DNA of 64,000 nt, from positions 150,356 to 214,355 of the forward strand of contig JAPPED010000015.1 in NCBI GenBank assembly GCA_028824295.1, read 5' to 3'. The translations under genes were made by a program, and so were the position numbers. This DNA is from Rhodospirillales bacterium (GTDB lineage: Bacteria > Pseudomonadota > Alphaproteobacteria > TMED109). The notes beneath the pieces are model-generated. The model worked only from the letters and a program-made list of their open reading frames with translations, had not been told where the DNA came from and searched no databases. This document shows positions 52,283 to 60,933 of the stretch, piece by piece; within the stretch, counting starts at the first letter, position 1; every line of letters begins with the position of its first letter.

Positions 52283-53332
52283 ATGAGACTGGCACTGGGC
52301 GCAGCCCTCGTTGCGATACTTGCGATTGGTACGGCAGCGGCGGACGAGATCGATTCCCGCGAGTTTGCGGTTGTCGGTACGTGGGGCAACCTCACCAATT
52401 GGAGCCTGCATGAAAGCAGGCTTTGGGGCGACGTGCTGCCGACGGCATCCGATGGGAAGATCACCGCGAACGCCAAGCCTTACACCGAGCTGGGCCTCTC
52501 AGGCTACGAGGTCGTCAAGCTGCTCAAGCTTGGTGCCTACGACGCTGTCCACGCGCTGACAACCTACACGAGCCAGGACAGCCCTGCCCTGGAAGGCATT
52601 GACCTTGCTGGCGTTTTCCAGGACATGGATACGTATCGCAGGGCGCTGCAAGCCTACCGGCCGATCATCGAGCGCGAGCTCAAGAACAAGTACGACGCCG
52701 AGCTCGTCATGCTCTACACGTTTCCGAGCCAGATGCTCTGGTGCAAGCTTGGCGACGCCGAGGACGGCTCGCTCGCGAGTCTGGCCGGGAAGAAGATCCG
52801 AACCTATTCCACTTCCCTTGGCGACTTTATCGAGGGGCTCGGGGCGTCAGCGGTGACACTGTCCTTCGCCGAGGTCGTACCGGCGCTGCAAAAGGGTGTT
52901 GCGGACTGCGGCATCACGGGCACCGGGCCCGCTTACAACGCCAAGTGGTGGCAGGTGGTGACACACAACATTCAGATCCGCCTCGGCTACGCGGCGACGT
53001 TCATGGCGGTGAACGGTGATACCTGGAGTTCACTCAGCGAGGCTACCCGGACGGTGATCCGCGAGAGCGCCGCCAGGGTTGAGAACGAGATTTGGGATTC
53101 GATCAAGCAGCTGGACAAGACAGCGCTGGCGTGCAATGCGTTTGGACCCTGCCCGTGGGGCGAGGTGGGCGGCATGACCCCGGTTGCCCCGTCTTCGGCT
53201 GACCAGGCCATGCTGAAGGACATTGTTGAGAATTTCGTCCTCAAGCGCTTCGCTGAGCGCTGCGGCCGGGCCTGCGCCGAAGAATGGAACGCCACCATGG
53301 GCGACATCGCCGGGTTGAAGGCACCACTTTGA
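52283..53332 (+). CDS. TRAP transporter substrate-binding protein (DctP family)
   Basis: Periplasmic binding protein of 349 residues with a signal peptide (1-20, LAIGTAAA). The DctP-type core includes LWGDVLPTASDGKITANAKPY, the helix GKKIRTYSTSLGDFIEGLGA, and ALQKGVADCGITGTGPAYNAKWWQV. TRAP systems import organic acids with the sodium or proton gradient. The ligand is not assignable by eye. Cysteines near 286-291 and 332-336 could form disulfides. It is followed by the small and large membrane subunit genes. Confidence 0.9.
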   Translation: MRLALGAALVAILAIGTAAADEIDSREFAVVGTWGNLTNWSLHESRLWGDVLPTASDGKITANAKPYTELGLSGYEVVKLLKLGAYDAVHALTTYTSQDSPALEGIDLAGVFQDMDTYRRALQAYRPIIERELKNKYDAELVMLYTFPSQMLWCKLGDAEDGSLASLAGKKIRTYSTSLGDFIEGLGASAVTLSFAEVVPALQKGVADCGITGTGPAYNAKWWQVVTHNIQIRLGYAATFMAVNGDTWSSLSEATRTVIRESAARVENEIWDSIKQLDKTALACNAFGPCPWGEVGGMTPVAPSSADQAMLKDIVENFVLKRFAERCGRACAEEWNATMGDIAGLKAPL

Positions 53333-53400
53333 TCGCGAAGCAGTACACGGCACCGGGTACCATCTAAGCAATTCGCGGGCTCCACGGACGGTAGCGCCGA

Positions 53401-53991
53401 TTGGAACTGCTCGCCTACATCCACCGGTTGCTTGAACGGCTTGCACTCTGGGCGGTCTGGGCCGGGGGGGCTGCGCTCCTGCTGTCGGCGGTGATGGTCA
53501 CCATCGACGTGCTCTGCCGCAAGTACCTGAACGTGACCATGTCGGGCTCAGACGAGATCACCGGCTACGTATTTGCCGGCGCCACGACGTGGGCCTATGC
53601 GTACTGCCTGCTACATCGCTCGAACATTCGAATCGATGCGCTGTACAACCTCTTGCCGCTGTTCCTGCGCGCCGCTCTGGACATCGTCGGGTTGCTGGCG
53701 CTGCTGATCTTCATCGGCTTTCTGTCCTCCAAAGCCGTGACCGTGTTCACCGAGTCATGGGTGAACAATTCGGTCTCGGTCACGACGCTGACCACGCCCT
53801 TGTGGATTCCGCAGCTGGTGTGGCTGGCCGGATTGATCTTCTTCAACGTCACGCTCATTTTCGTGCTCCTCTACACGGCATGCTCCTTTGTGGTGCATGG
53901 CCCGGCCTCGGTCCAGCGGCTCGCCGGGACCCGGAGCGTCCAGGAAGAGATCACCGAAGAGACCCATAGCCTCACGGAACCGGAACGGTGA
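53401..53991 (+). CDS. TRAP transporter small permease (DctQ family)
   Basis: Membrane protein of 196 residues with four predicted segments (about 18-40, 52-70, 85-107, 130-155). The DctQ motif region RKYLNVTMSGSDEITGYVFA is near residues 40-60. The start appears to be TTG 53401, 68 bp after the binding-protein gene, with only a weak ribosome site. No better in-frame start exists close by. It bridges the binding protein and the large permease. The polar C-terminal tail is about 30 residues. Confidence 0.87.
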   Translation: MELLAYIHRLLERLALWAVWAGGAALLLSAVMVTIDVLCRKYLNVTMSGSDEITGYVFAGATTWAYAYCLLHRSNIRIDALYNLLPLFLRAALDIVGLLALLIFIGFLSSKAVTVFTESWVNNSVSVTTLTTPLWIPQLVWLAGLIFFNVTLIFVLLYTACSFVVHGPASVQRLAGTRSVQEEITEETHSLTEPER

Positions 53992-54119
53992 TCCGGCGCG
54001 GCCTGGGAGTGCGAGGAGTGGCCCGGGCAGACTGGCCGACGGCGAGCGTCTCTGCCGGGGCGCGGGCAATGGGCTGCTGTTCCGCGGCAGCCTTCGGGCG
54101 TGGCAAGAGGGCCCTGTAG

Positions 54120-55406
54120 ATGGCTGCTTGGGCGTTCGTCGCGACTTTGGGGCTGGTGCTGGTTGCCGTGCCGGTGGCCGCGGTCCTGGGCCTCCTTTCG
54201 ATGGGGCTCGACGAGATCTACATGGGCGGGCGGCTGTCCCGTGCCATGGGTGAATTCGTCTGGGACAAACAGAAGGAGTTCATTCTCGTCGCCATCCCAA
54301 TGTTCATCCTCCTCGGCGAGATCATGCTGCGCGCCGGCATCGCCCGGAGGATGTACAACGCGGTGGCGCAGTGGCTCAGCTGGCTTCCGGGCGGGCTGAT
54401 GCATGCGAACATCGGCTCGTGCGCAATCTTCGCCGCCTCGTCCGGCTCTTCGGTGGCGACCGCCGCCACCATCGGTACGGTGGCTTATCCGGAAATCGAA
54501 AAACGGAAGTACCACGAAGGGTTGTTCCTCGGATCACTCGCCGCCGGCGGCACGCTCGGCATCCTGATCCCCCCGTCAATCAACCTGATCATCTACGGCC
54601 TGATCACCGACACGTCGGTTCCCGAACTCTACATGGCGGGCTTTGTGCCGGGCCTGATCCTTTCCAGCCTCTTTATCCTGATCATCGTTGCAGCCTGCGT
54701 TTCGCGGCCCGCCTGGGCGGGTGCCAAGCCAAGGACAAGCTGGTCAGAGAGAACTCGCGCGCTACAGGACCTGTTACCCCCGATTTTTCTGTTTGCCGCC
54801 GTGGTCGGCTCGATTTACGCCGGGATCGCCACGCCGACCGAAGCGGCGTCCATTGGTGTGGTCTTTGCGCTGCTGCTGGCCGCCTGGACCCGCTCCCTGA
54901 ATCTCAGGATGCTGCGGGAGGCCTTCGAGGGAACCATGCGGACGACCGCGGTGATCATGCTGATCATTCTCGCGGCCGTGTTTCTGAATTTCGTGCTCGG
55001 CTTTATCGGCGTCACGCAGGCGCTGATCAACTTCATCGGCGAACTCGGCTGGACACCCCTGCAGACCATGATCGTGCTGGTGGTGTTCTACCTGATCCTC
55101 GGCATGTTCATGGAAACGCTGTCGATGCTGCTTACCACTGTCCCGGTGGTGTTCCCCCTGATCGTGCAGTTGGGGTACGACCCCGTGTGGTTCGGGATCC
55201 TGATCACGGTGCTGATGGAAACTGCGCTGATCACGCCGCCGATCGGGGTCAATCTCTATGTCGTACACGGGATCCGGTTGCGGGGTGGCAAGTTCAACGA
55301 TGTCGCCTGGGGAGCGCTCCCCTTCGTGCTCATGATGATTGCCATGGTGGCGCTGCTGCTGGCCTTTCCGCAGCTCGCGCTCTGGCTACCGGAACAAATC
55401 TATTGA
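54120..55406 (+). CDS. TRAP transporter large permease (DctM family)
   Basis: Polytopic membrane protein of 428 residues with about 12 segments, the transport subunit of the TRAP system. Typical features include FILLGEIMLRAGIARRMYNA, the LGILIPPSINLIIYG motif near 150, PTEAASIGVV near 235 and ALITPPIGVNLYVVHGI near 370. It lies 128 bp after the small subunit gene and converges on the alpha/beta hydrolase gene, with 26 bp between the stops. Confidence 0.93.
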   Translation: MAAWAFVATLGLVLVAVPVAAVLGLLSMGLDEIYMGGRLSRAMGEFVWDKQKEFILVAIPMFILLGEIMLRAGIARRMYNAVAQWLSWLPGGLMHANIGSCAIFAASSGSSVATAATIGTVAYPEIEKRKYHEGLFLGSLAAGGTLGILIPPSINLIIYGLITDTSVPELYMAGFVPGLILSSLFILIIVAACVSRPAWAGAKPRTSWSERTRALQDLLPPIFLFAAVVGSIYAGIATPTEAASIGVVFALLLAAWTRSLNLRMLREAFEGTMRTTAVIMLIILAAVFLNFVLGFIGVTQALINFIGELGWTPLQTMIVLVVFYLILGMFMETLSMLLTTVPVVFPLIVQLGYDPVWFGILITVLMETALITPPIGVNLYVVHGIRLRGGKFNDVAWGALPFVLMMIAMVALLLAFPQLALWLPEQIY

Positions 55407-55432
55407 CCTCGGCCCGGCCCCGTGGGTTCCGT

Positions 55433-56239
55433 TCAGACGTGCTGTCGTTCCAGGAAGCCCTTGGCGACGGCTGCACATTGGGTGCCGTGCGACAAGGGCA
55501 ACCCGTGTTTCGAATGCGCAAACACCTGCAGCTCCGCGTTCGGGAGCTTGCGCCGCATCTCGGCCATCAGATCAAGCGCTATGAATGGGCTTGCTTCTGG
55601 TGCCAGCAGCAGGGTGGGAAGTTTGATTGACTCTAGGTCGTCCATGAAATCGGCGTGTAGCAACAGATCGGCAAGCGCCAGATTGACCTCCATCGAGCTG
55701 TCTTCATGGACCGCCCTGAACCATTCGCGGACATGGGGATCTAGGGAATCCGGATAGAAACGCCATTCCATCATCTGGCGAGCCCAGCCCGCCGCGCCGT
55801 CACCATCGGCGATCGCTTTCCAGCCGTCGACGTTGCGAATCAAGCCGCCGCGTGCCGCGGCATTTGACAGGATGAGGCTGTGCAGGCGCTCCTGGGCGCG
55901 GAGGGCCAACGCGATTCCCACCGTGCCGCCCATGGATTCGCCGACAAAATGAAACTTTTCCGCGCCTGCGGCATCAGCGACCGCCAGGACGTCGTCGGTG
56001 AGCGATTCGAACGTGAACGTGAAACCCTGGCCGGCTGCCGAGGAGCCGCCGTATCCCCGCGTATCGAAGCGGACGATGCGGTAGCGGTCGGAGAGCGCCG
56101 ACAGCCAAGGCGACCAGAGGTGCAGGTTGGCGGCAACGCCGTGGTGGAACAGCACCGTTTCCGGCGGTCCCGCCCACGGCGGAACGGCTTCCAGAACCTG
56201 GTAGTGCAAGTCGCCGGTCGGCGTCGTGGCAATGGGCAT
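55433..56239 (-). CDS. Alpha/beta-hydrolase fold protein
   Basis: Protein of 268 residues with the alpha/beta-hydrolase fold. The oxyanion region is FHHGVAANLHLW near 30, the nucleophile elbow GESMGG near 102, and the catalytic His is probably in HSKHGLPLSHG near 252, with an Asp on the strand before it. It resembles 3-oxoadipate enol-lactonase-like or lactone/ester hydrolases. The substrate is unknown. ATG 56239 has GAGG 6 bases upstream, while the GTG at 56251 is less likely. It lies 35 bp downstream of the cytochrome c gene on the same strand and may belong to the alcohol dehydrogenase group. Confidence 0.85.
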   Translation of the reverse strand: MPIATTPTGDLHYQVLEAVPPWAGPPETVLFHHGVAANLHLWSPWLSALSDRYRIVRFDTRGYGGSSAAGQGFTFTFESLTDDVLAVADAAGAEKFHFVGESMGGTVGIALALRAQERLHSLILSNAAARGGLIRNVDGWKAIADGDGAAGWARQMMEWRFYPDSLDPHVREWFRAVHEDSSMEVNLALADLLLHADFMDDLESIKLPTLLLAPEASPFIALDLMAEMRRKLPNAELQVFAHSKHGLPLSHGTQCAAVAKGFLERQHV

Positions 56240-56274
56240 GGGAGACCTCACTCATCGGAACCATCGTTCCGACA

Positions 56275-56694
56275 CTATTTCTTCTGAACCGTCTCGAGAA
56301 ACGTGAACACCTTCCAGAGATCCTCCTCGGGCATCACGTCACGCCAAGGGGGCATGCCCTTGTTGGGGCGTCCGTCGAGCGCGGTCGTCAAGAACACTTC
56401 GGCGACCTTCTTGCCATAGCGCAACGTCAGGCGCCGAAGGTCGCGCGGCCGCTCACCCTGAATCGCGTTGGGCCCGTGGCAATGCGAGCAATGCACGTTG
56501 AACTTTGTCCGCCCCTCGGCCTGAATGTCCTCCTGCCCGGAAAACGGATTGCTGAACATGAGCTTGCCAGGCGCCGCGTCCGAGCCATCCGATTCCTGGG
56601 CTGCTGCCGGACTACCGGACAACCCGACGAGGACGATGATCCCGGCGGCGATCACCGGGCGGCAACTGAGGGAAACCGGAGCGATGAGGGTCAT
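56275..56694 (-). CDS. Small periplasmic c-type cytochrome
   Basis: Protein of 139 residues with a signal peptide (about 1-32, SGSPAAAQ). One haem site, CSHCH near residue 70, is followed by GPNAIQGERPRDL. The probable axial Met is in NKGMPPWRD near 112. It is a class I cytochrome c and the likely electron acceptor for the PQQ alcohol dehydrogenase encoded 135 bp upstream on the same strand. This pairing is common in methanol and ethanol dehydrogenase loci. Confidence 0.9.
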   Translation of the reverse strand: MTLIAPVSLSCRPVIAAGIIVLVGLSGSPAAAQESDGSDAAPGKLMFSNPFSGQEDIQAEGRTKFNVHCSHCHGPNAIQGERPRDLRRLTLRYGKKVAEVFLTTALDGRPNKGMPPWRDVMPEEDLWKVFTFLETVQKK

Positions 56695-56829
56695 GACACG
56701 TCTGCGCCGCTGAATCGGGTTAGTTCCCCTCCGGCGAGGCCGGGCCTGATCCCCTGCCCTCGCCGCAGAGGCAGCTGGCCAGACGCCGGAGGCGGTGCTG
56801 CTGCATCCCGCCTCCGATGTCCGAACGGC

Positions 56830-58536
56830 TCAGGAGCCGTGCAGCTTGAAGACGATCAGGGCGCCTCCCGGGGGTGTGGCGCTCGTGACCTCCTCACCCA
56901 TGGTGCCGAGGAAGGACGGCGGTCCCACGAGTCGGCCACTGACCACGGCCAGGTACTGCTCGCCGTCGATCTCGTAGGTGATCGGTCCTTGGTTCACGCC
57001 CGAACCAGCCCGAAACCGCCAGAGAATGTCACCGGACGTCGCGTCGACCGCTTTCACGATCCCGCGCGCGTTTCCGTAGAAGACCAGGTTGCCGGCGGTG
57101 GTAAGCGTGCCGCCCATCATGACCAGATCTTCCTTGATTCCCCAGACCTTCTGCTGGTTTACCGGATCCCACGCTGCGAGTTCGGTCAGGTATCCACCCT
57201 CGCCGCGCACGTCCAGGTTGAACTCCTGCGCGAGATAGAAAGTCCCCTTCACGAACTCCTGCTCGCGATTGACCAGATCCATGCAGTAGTTGTTGGTCGG
57301 GATGTACACGAGACCGGTATTCGGGTTGTACGACATCGGCTGCCAGTTCTTGCCGCCGAAGATGTTCGGGCAGATGTTGCGAGCCCACTCATCGAGTTTC
57401 GGTCGATATGTCGGGTTCTCGACCGGCATGCCGGTCTCGAGGTTGACGTCGGTCGCCCAGTTGACCTCGACGAAAGTCTCGGCCGAGAGGAGGACCCCGT
57501 TCTCCCGGTTCAGCACGTAGAAGAAGCCGTTGCGGTCGGCCTTCAGCAAGGCGGGAACCTCAAGGCCGCCGATCGTGAGATCGACTAGTACCGCCTCATT
57601 GACGCCGTCGTAGTCCCAGACGTCGGAAGGCGTCATCTGGTAACCCCAGACGATCTCGCCGTTCTCGGGGTTGAACGCGAGTTGAGCCGCGGTCCAGAGA
57701 TTCGTGTACAGCCCGATGTCGGACGAGTCGTTTCCACGCGTGTGCCCGCCCCATGGAGCTGCATTCGAGGTTCCGTAGAAAATTAGGTTGCGTTCCGGGT
57801 CGTACGAACCGAGGTACCACGGGGTGCCGCCACCGGTCTTCCACGAGTCGCCCTTCCAGGTCTCATTGCCGGGCTCGCCGGGACCAGGGATGATGTCGGT
57901 GCGCCAGGCAAGTTCACCGGTGTCCTGGTGGTACGCCTGGAGCGTTCCACGAACCCCGTACTCACCGCCTGACAGACCCGTGATGATCAGACCGCCGACG
58001 GGAAGCGGCGGCGAGGTGAGCGAGAAGCCGTCCGCGTAGGGACGCACTTCCGTTTTCCAGAGTTCCTCGCCGGTGTTGGCGTCCAGCGCGACAAGCATGG
58101 CGTCAAGCCGGCCGAAGAAGATTCGGCCGTTGGAATAGGCGATTCCCCGGTTAGCGTGGCCGCAGCACACGATCGAGTGGTAGTCTGGAGGCATTTCGGG
58201 CTGGTGGGTCCAGATCGTCTCCCCGGTCTTGGCGTTAAGGGCGAACACGTAGGCTGGACCCGCCGATGTCGCGAGATACATCACCCCGTCTATCACTAGC
58301 GGGGTTGCTTCCTGCGAGTGGGTGCTGCCCAACGACTGGATCCAGGCGACACTCAGCTGGTCGACGTTGGAAGTGTTGATCTGATCGAGCGAGCTATACC
58401 GCGTGTTCGCGAAGTCGCCGCCGGCGACCCTCCATTCCTTGCCGGACTCGGCGAGACTCGAACCCGCAAACAAGGAGAGCGCGGCGCCGATCGCACCGGC
58501 CACCATCCAGCGGCTTCTCAAACCTGAGACATGCAT
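56830..58536 (-). CDS. PQQ-dependent alcohol dehydrogenase, probable lanthanide type (XoxF/ExaF-like)
   Basis: Periplasmic quinoprotein of 568 residues with a signal peptide (about 1-29). The eight-bladed propeller repeats (NAKTGETIW, DANTGEELW) are clear. The vicinal disulfide CysCys that covers PQQ is at 124-125 (IVCCGHANRG). The catalytic Asp is in VWDYDGVNE, with a second Asp at 310 two residues later. This Asp-x-Asp pattern marks lanthanide-dependent enzymes, where calcium enzymes usually have Ala or Ser/Thr at the second position. It oxidises methanol, ethanol or another primary alcohol, passing electrons to cytochrome c. GGAGGAAA is 5 bases before ATG 58536. The open frame extends to 58911 but is not coding. 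Confidence 0.92.
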   Translation of the reverse strand: MHVSGLRSRWMVAGAIGAALSLFAGSSLAESGKEWRVAGGDFANTRYSSLDQINTSNVDQLSVAWIQSLGSTHSQEATPLVIDGVMYLATSAGPAYVFALNAKTGETIWTHQPEMPPDYHSIVCCGHANRGIAYSNGRIFFGRLDAMLVALDANTGEELWKTEVRPYADGFSLTSPPLPVGGLIITGLSGGEYGVRGTLQAYHQDTGELAWRTDIIPGPGEPGNETWKGDSWKTGGGTPWYLGSYDPERNLIFYGTSNAAPWGGHTRGNDSSDIGLYTNLWTAAQLAFNPENGEIVWGYQMTPSDVWDYDGVNEAVLVDLTIGGLEVPALLKADRNGFFYVLNRENGVLLSAETFVEVNWATDVNLETGMPVENPTYRPKLDEWARNICPNIFGGKNWQPMSYNPNTGLVYIPTNNYCMDLVNREQEFVKGTFYLAQEFNLDVRGEGGYLTELAAWDPVNQQKVWGIKEDLVMMGGTLTTAGNLVFYGNARGIVKAVDATSGDILWRFRAGSGVNQGPITYEIDGEQYLAVVSGRLVGPPSFLGTMGEEVTSATPPGGALIVFKLHGS

Positions 58537-59118
58537 TGCATTTCCTCCCATGAACGGCGTACCGACTTCCGGCTGCGCTGCATGGCGTACCGGATGCGCA
58601 CGCCCGTTCGGCCAGCTGACCAGCCCCTGTCTCCGCTGAAGCATCCAGCGAGACAAACACTTTACCTGGCCGCTCAGCGATACTAGGTGGGCCGGACCAA
58701 GAGCGTCAAAACAGGAACTAACTGCCGTGCAGTGTTGCCACTTCCGGGGCCGTGCGGGGCGGTTTTGGGCCGCAGTGGGGACACGTGTACGGCGTTCACG
58801 GGCTACCAGTGCGCGTGGCTGTTCGCTGTTAACCGTGCTGAGCACATGTACGAAATCGAACCCGCAGTGGCATAGGCGTGCGTGACCGATCGGTGCGATG
58901 CCGAGCGGCACAGGGGAGAGGCGAAAGAAAACGGGATCGGGTCGAGCAAGATCGGTGGGTCATCCTCGGCAAGCTCGGAGTTCCTTCCCCGATTGCCCGT
59001 ATCGTGCTGAGGAACCCCGGTTCCTGGCTCCCAGGACGTGTTCTTGCGTCATGATCGGGACTCGGCCGCGGTCAATCCACCCATTCAGGCCGATTTGTTA
59101 CTCAGACGTATGTTTCGC
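58537..59118. other. Intergenic region upstream of the PQQ dehydrogenase gene
   Basis: About 580 bp with no supported gene. It should include the dehydrogenase promoter and the 3' flank of the small gene ending at 59119. I see no confident promoter hexamers or hairpins. Confidence 0.5.
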
Positions 59119-59535
59119 TTACGATTTGCGTACAAGTCGGAGTGACTCGTCGTCCGCTGCCGCGATAGACTGGATCAGTTTCCAGGCAGAATCTTCCAAG
59201 ACGTCTTGATAAGCGTGCTCGGCATAGTCGCTGCTGCTTTCAGGTTTCGTGTCGAAGAAATCGTTCCAGCCTCTCCACTGGCCGCCCAACGCGCGGTACA
59301 CGAATTCCGGGTGTAGCGGCATTGCCTCGTCAATGGTCTGGTGCTTATCCGTTCCTCGCGTTAGCCGTTCTCGACAAGTCTCATCAATAACTGGCACTAC
59401 GCATTCGAGGATCCTTCGGTTGACGCTCGCTCGTTCCGCTGCACTGAGCTCCAGTTCATCAAGAGAGGTACCAAAAATCCCTGCGACTTTGTCGGCAAAG
59501 GTCTTGCCAGGTTTGCCGTTGTCTCGGCTCGACAT
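59119..59535 (-). CDS. Small protein of unknown function
   Basis: Protein of 138 residues, soluble and rich in acidic and Ser residues. I do not recognise the family. The segment PEFVYRALGGQWRGWNDFFDT (middle) resembles the short Tyr-x-x-x-Gly-Trp-x-Gly-Trp-Asp-x-Phe unit seen next to some integrase-like proteins, but this is only a visual likeness. ATG 59535 is supported by a very strong AGGAGGAG site 9 bases upstream. The longer frame to 59640 is not needed. It neighbours a transposase-like relic. Confidence 0.65.
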   Translation of the reverse strand: MSSRDNGKPGKTFADKVAGIFGTSLDELELSAAERASVNRRILECVVPVIDETCRERLTRGTDKHQTIDEAMPLHPEFVYRALGGQWRGWNDFFDTKPESSSDYAEHAYQDVLEDSAWKLIQSIAAADDESLRLVRKS

Positions 59536-59867
59536 CGACGGGGCTCCTCCTAGTGGGCGTTGCGCAGCCGTGCCGGTGCGGCAAACGACCCGGTGCAGTG
59601 AGTGCACCGGGGGAATTTGGTCAACCTTCCTGCCACTCATTCCAAGGCCGTACGATTACCCGCTTTGTGGGCTGATGTGGCGGAGGGCTAGCCGTTCCGG
59701 CTGGCTGAGCTGGTTGGGGTTTTACCAGCACTTCTCACAACATTTCACGCGCAAAAAACGGGCCAGGTTGCAGCCGTTTTCGCAGCGCATTTTCGTGGCC
59801 ATCCGGCGGATCAAAAAACCAATGCCAAACCCTCGGAAATCCAGGGTCGTTCCCTGCATCCGCAGAC
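59536..59867. other. Intergenic region between the small gene and the transposase-like relic
   Basis: About 330 bp with no supported gene. It presumably holds the promoter of the gene at 59119-59535 and the left boundary of the relic. I could not identify terminal inverted repeats. Confidence 0.4.
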
Positions 59868-60797
59868 GTGCTGACGACCAGCCGGACGCTTCGAGTCAAC
59901 CGTTGCCGGAACCCGAGCTGCAGGAACTGCGGAGTGCCAGCGTGTACCCAACGCAAGAAGCCGGGCCCGAACCGGGACCCCCACGACAAGCTGACAAGCA
60001 CCAACAACGGCCTGGTCCCGGGCATCGGTTCCCACGCCTGCTGCGAAAGCGCCCCGCTCCGGTCACGCGGGGGGAAAGCCGCCGAAATCGAACACCTGAT
60101 CGACGAAGACCGCCTCTGCACACCCAAAGAACGCACCGTGTGCGCGAACCCCGACTGCGTCTATCACGCCCGTCCGGTCGGAAGGTACGCCGAGGCGTAC
60201 TGCAAGGACGGCTTCACGGCCAACTGTGATTGTCGCTGCCACTGTATTTCGTGCGGTTCCTCGCCCTCTGTATCGGATCCCCCGCGGCTGCCCGCGACGA
60301 ACCAGAAATAGGCGATCGATGTGTTCTCCAGGATCGTCAACAAGTCCCCGGTGCGCGGCATCGTCCGCGGCGCGCACCTGAAGTCCACGGCCGCGTACTA
60401 CCGGATCCTCGACTTCATCCACCGGTGCTGCCAAGTCCATTCAGGCGCGGTCGACCGGGCCATGATCGACGGCCGGCAGCGCCTGCCCGGCGCTATGCAC
60501 ATCGAGTCGGGCACACAGGTCTACACGCTGAACTGGATCATCCGGATGAACCGGCGCAACGTCGACATCGACTCCAATTGCAGCGTTGATGCGCACTCCC
60601 GGTTCATCTTGGGCCAGCGCTGCAACTTCGATGCAGCAGCCGACGCGTTCACGGTCAACGCCTAGGCGGCGCGATTCGGCGACATGGTGCGCGCCGACTC
60701 CTTCCGGCGGGACGCGCGCTACTGGCTGGCCAGCGACAAGCTCCGAGCTGGCCGCAGCAACAACTCTTCACCGATCCGGCCACACGCCGGGGCCTAG
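59868..60797 (+). pseudogene. Decayed transposase-like gene with Cys-rich zinc-binding N-terminus
   Basis: One reading frame carries three protein-like pieces separated by two in-frame TAG stops (60309-60311 and 60663-60665). Piece 1 is Cys-rich (CRNPSCRNCGVPACTQRKK; CANPDCVYHARPVGRY; a CDCRCHCISCG knuckle) like a transposase zinc ribbon. Piece 2 has FSRIVNKSPVRGIVRGAHLK (helix-turn-helix-like), AYYRILDFIHRCC, and YTLNWIIRMNRRNVDI with HSRFILGQRCNFD, like a catalytic-core start. Piece 3 (RFGDMVRADSFRRDARYWLA) continues the similarity and stops at 60795. It lacks the rest of a catalytic domain. I read it as an insertion-sequence remnant. The exact family is uncertain. Confidence 0.6.
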
Positions 60798-60933
60798 AGA
60801 CGGAGTGGATGCTCGTCCGGACGGACGTAACCCCGCCCGAAAATCCCACCTCGGCGGTGGTACCCCTGACGCCGGGAGGCGGCAGAGCGCAGCGGGGAAG
60901 AACGGATTACGGGCAAGCGAAGATCGAGCAATC

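Noticed and set aside
54371..55630. 419-codon open frame overlapping the TRAP large permease gene
   Set aside because: It is a shifted frame of the DctM gene on the same strand, with His/Arg/Asp-rich unnatural composition.
56476..57588. 370-codon plus-strand open frame opposite the PQQ dehydrogenase and cytochrome genes
   Set aside because: Antisense shadow of two clearly coding genes; no domain features.
60309..60665. Two in-frame TAG codons as possible recoding
   Set aside because: The gene is also truncated, no other gene in the window has internal TAG, and decay of a mobile element explains it.
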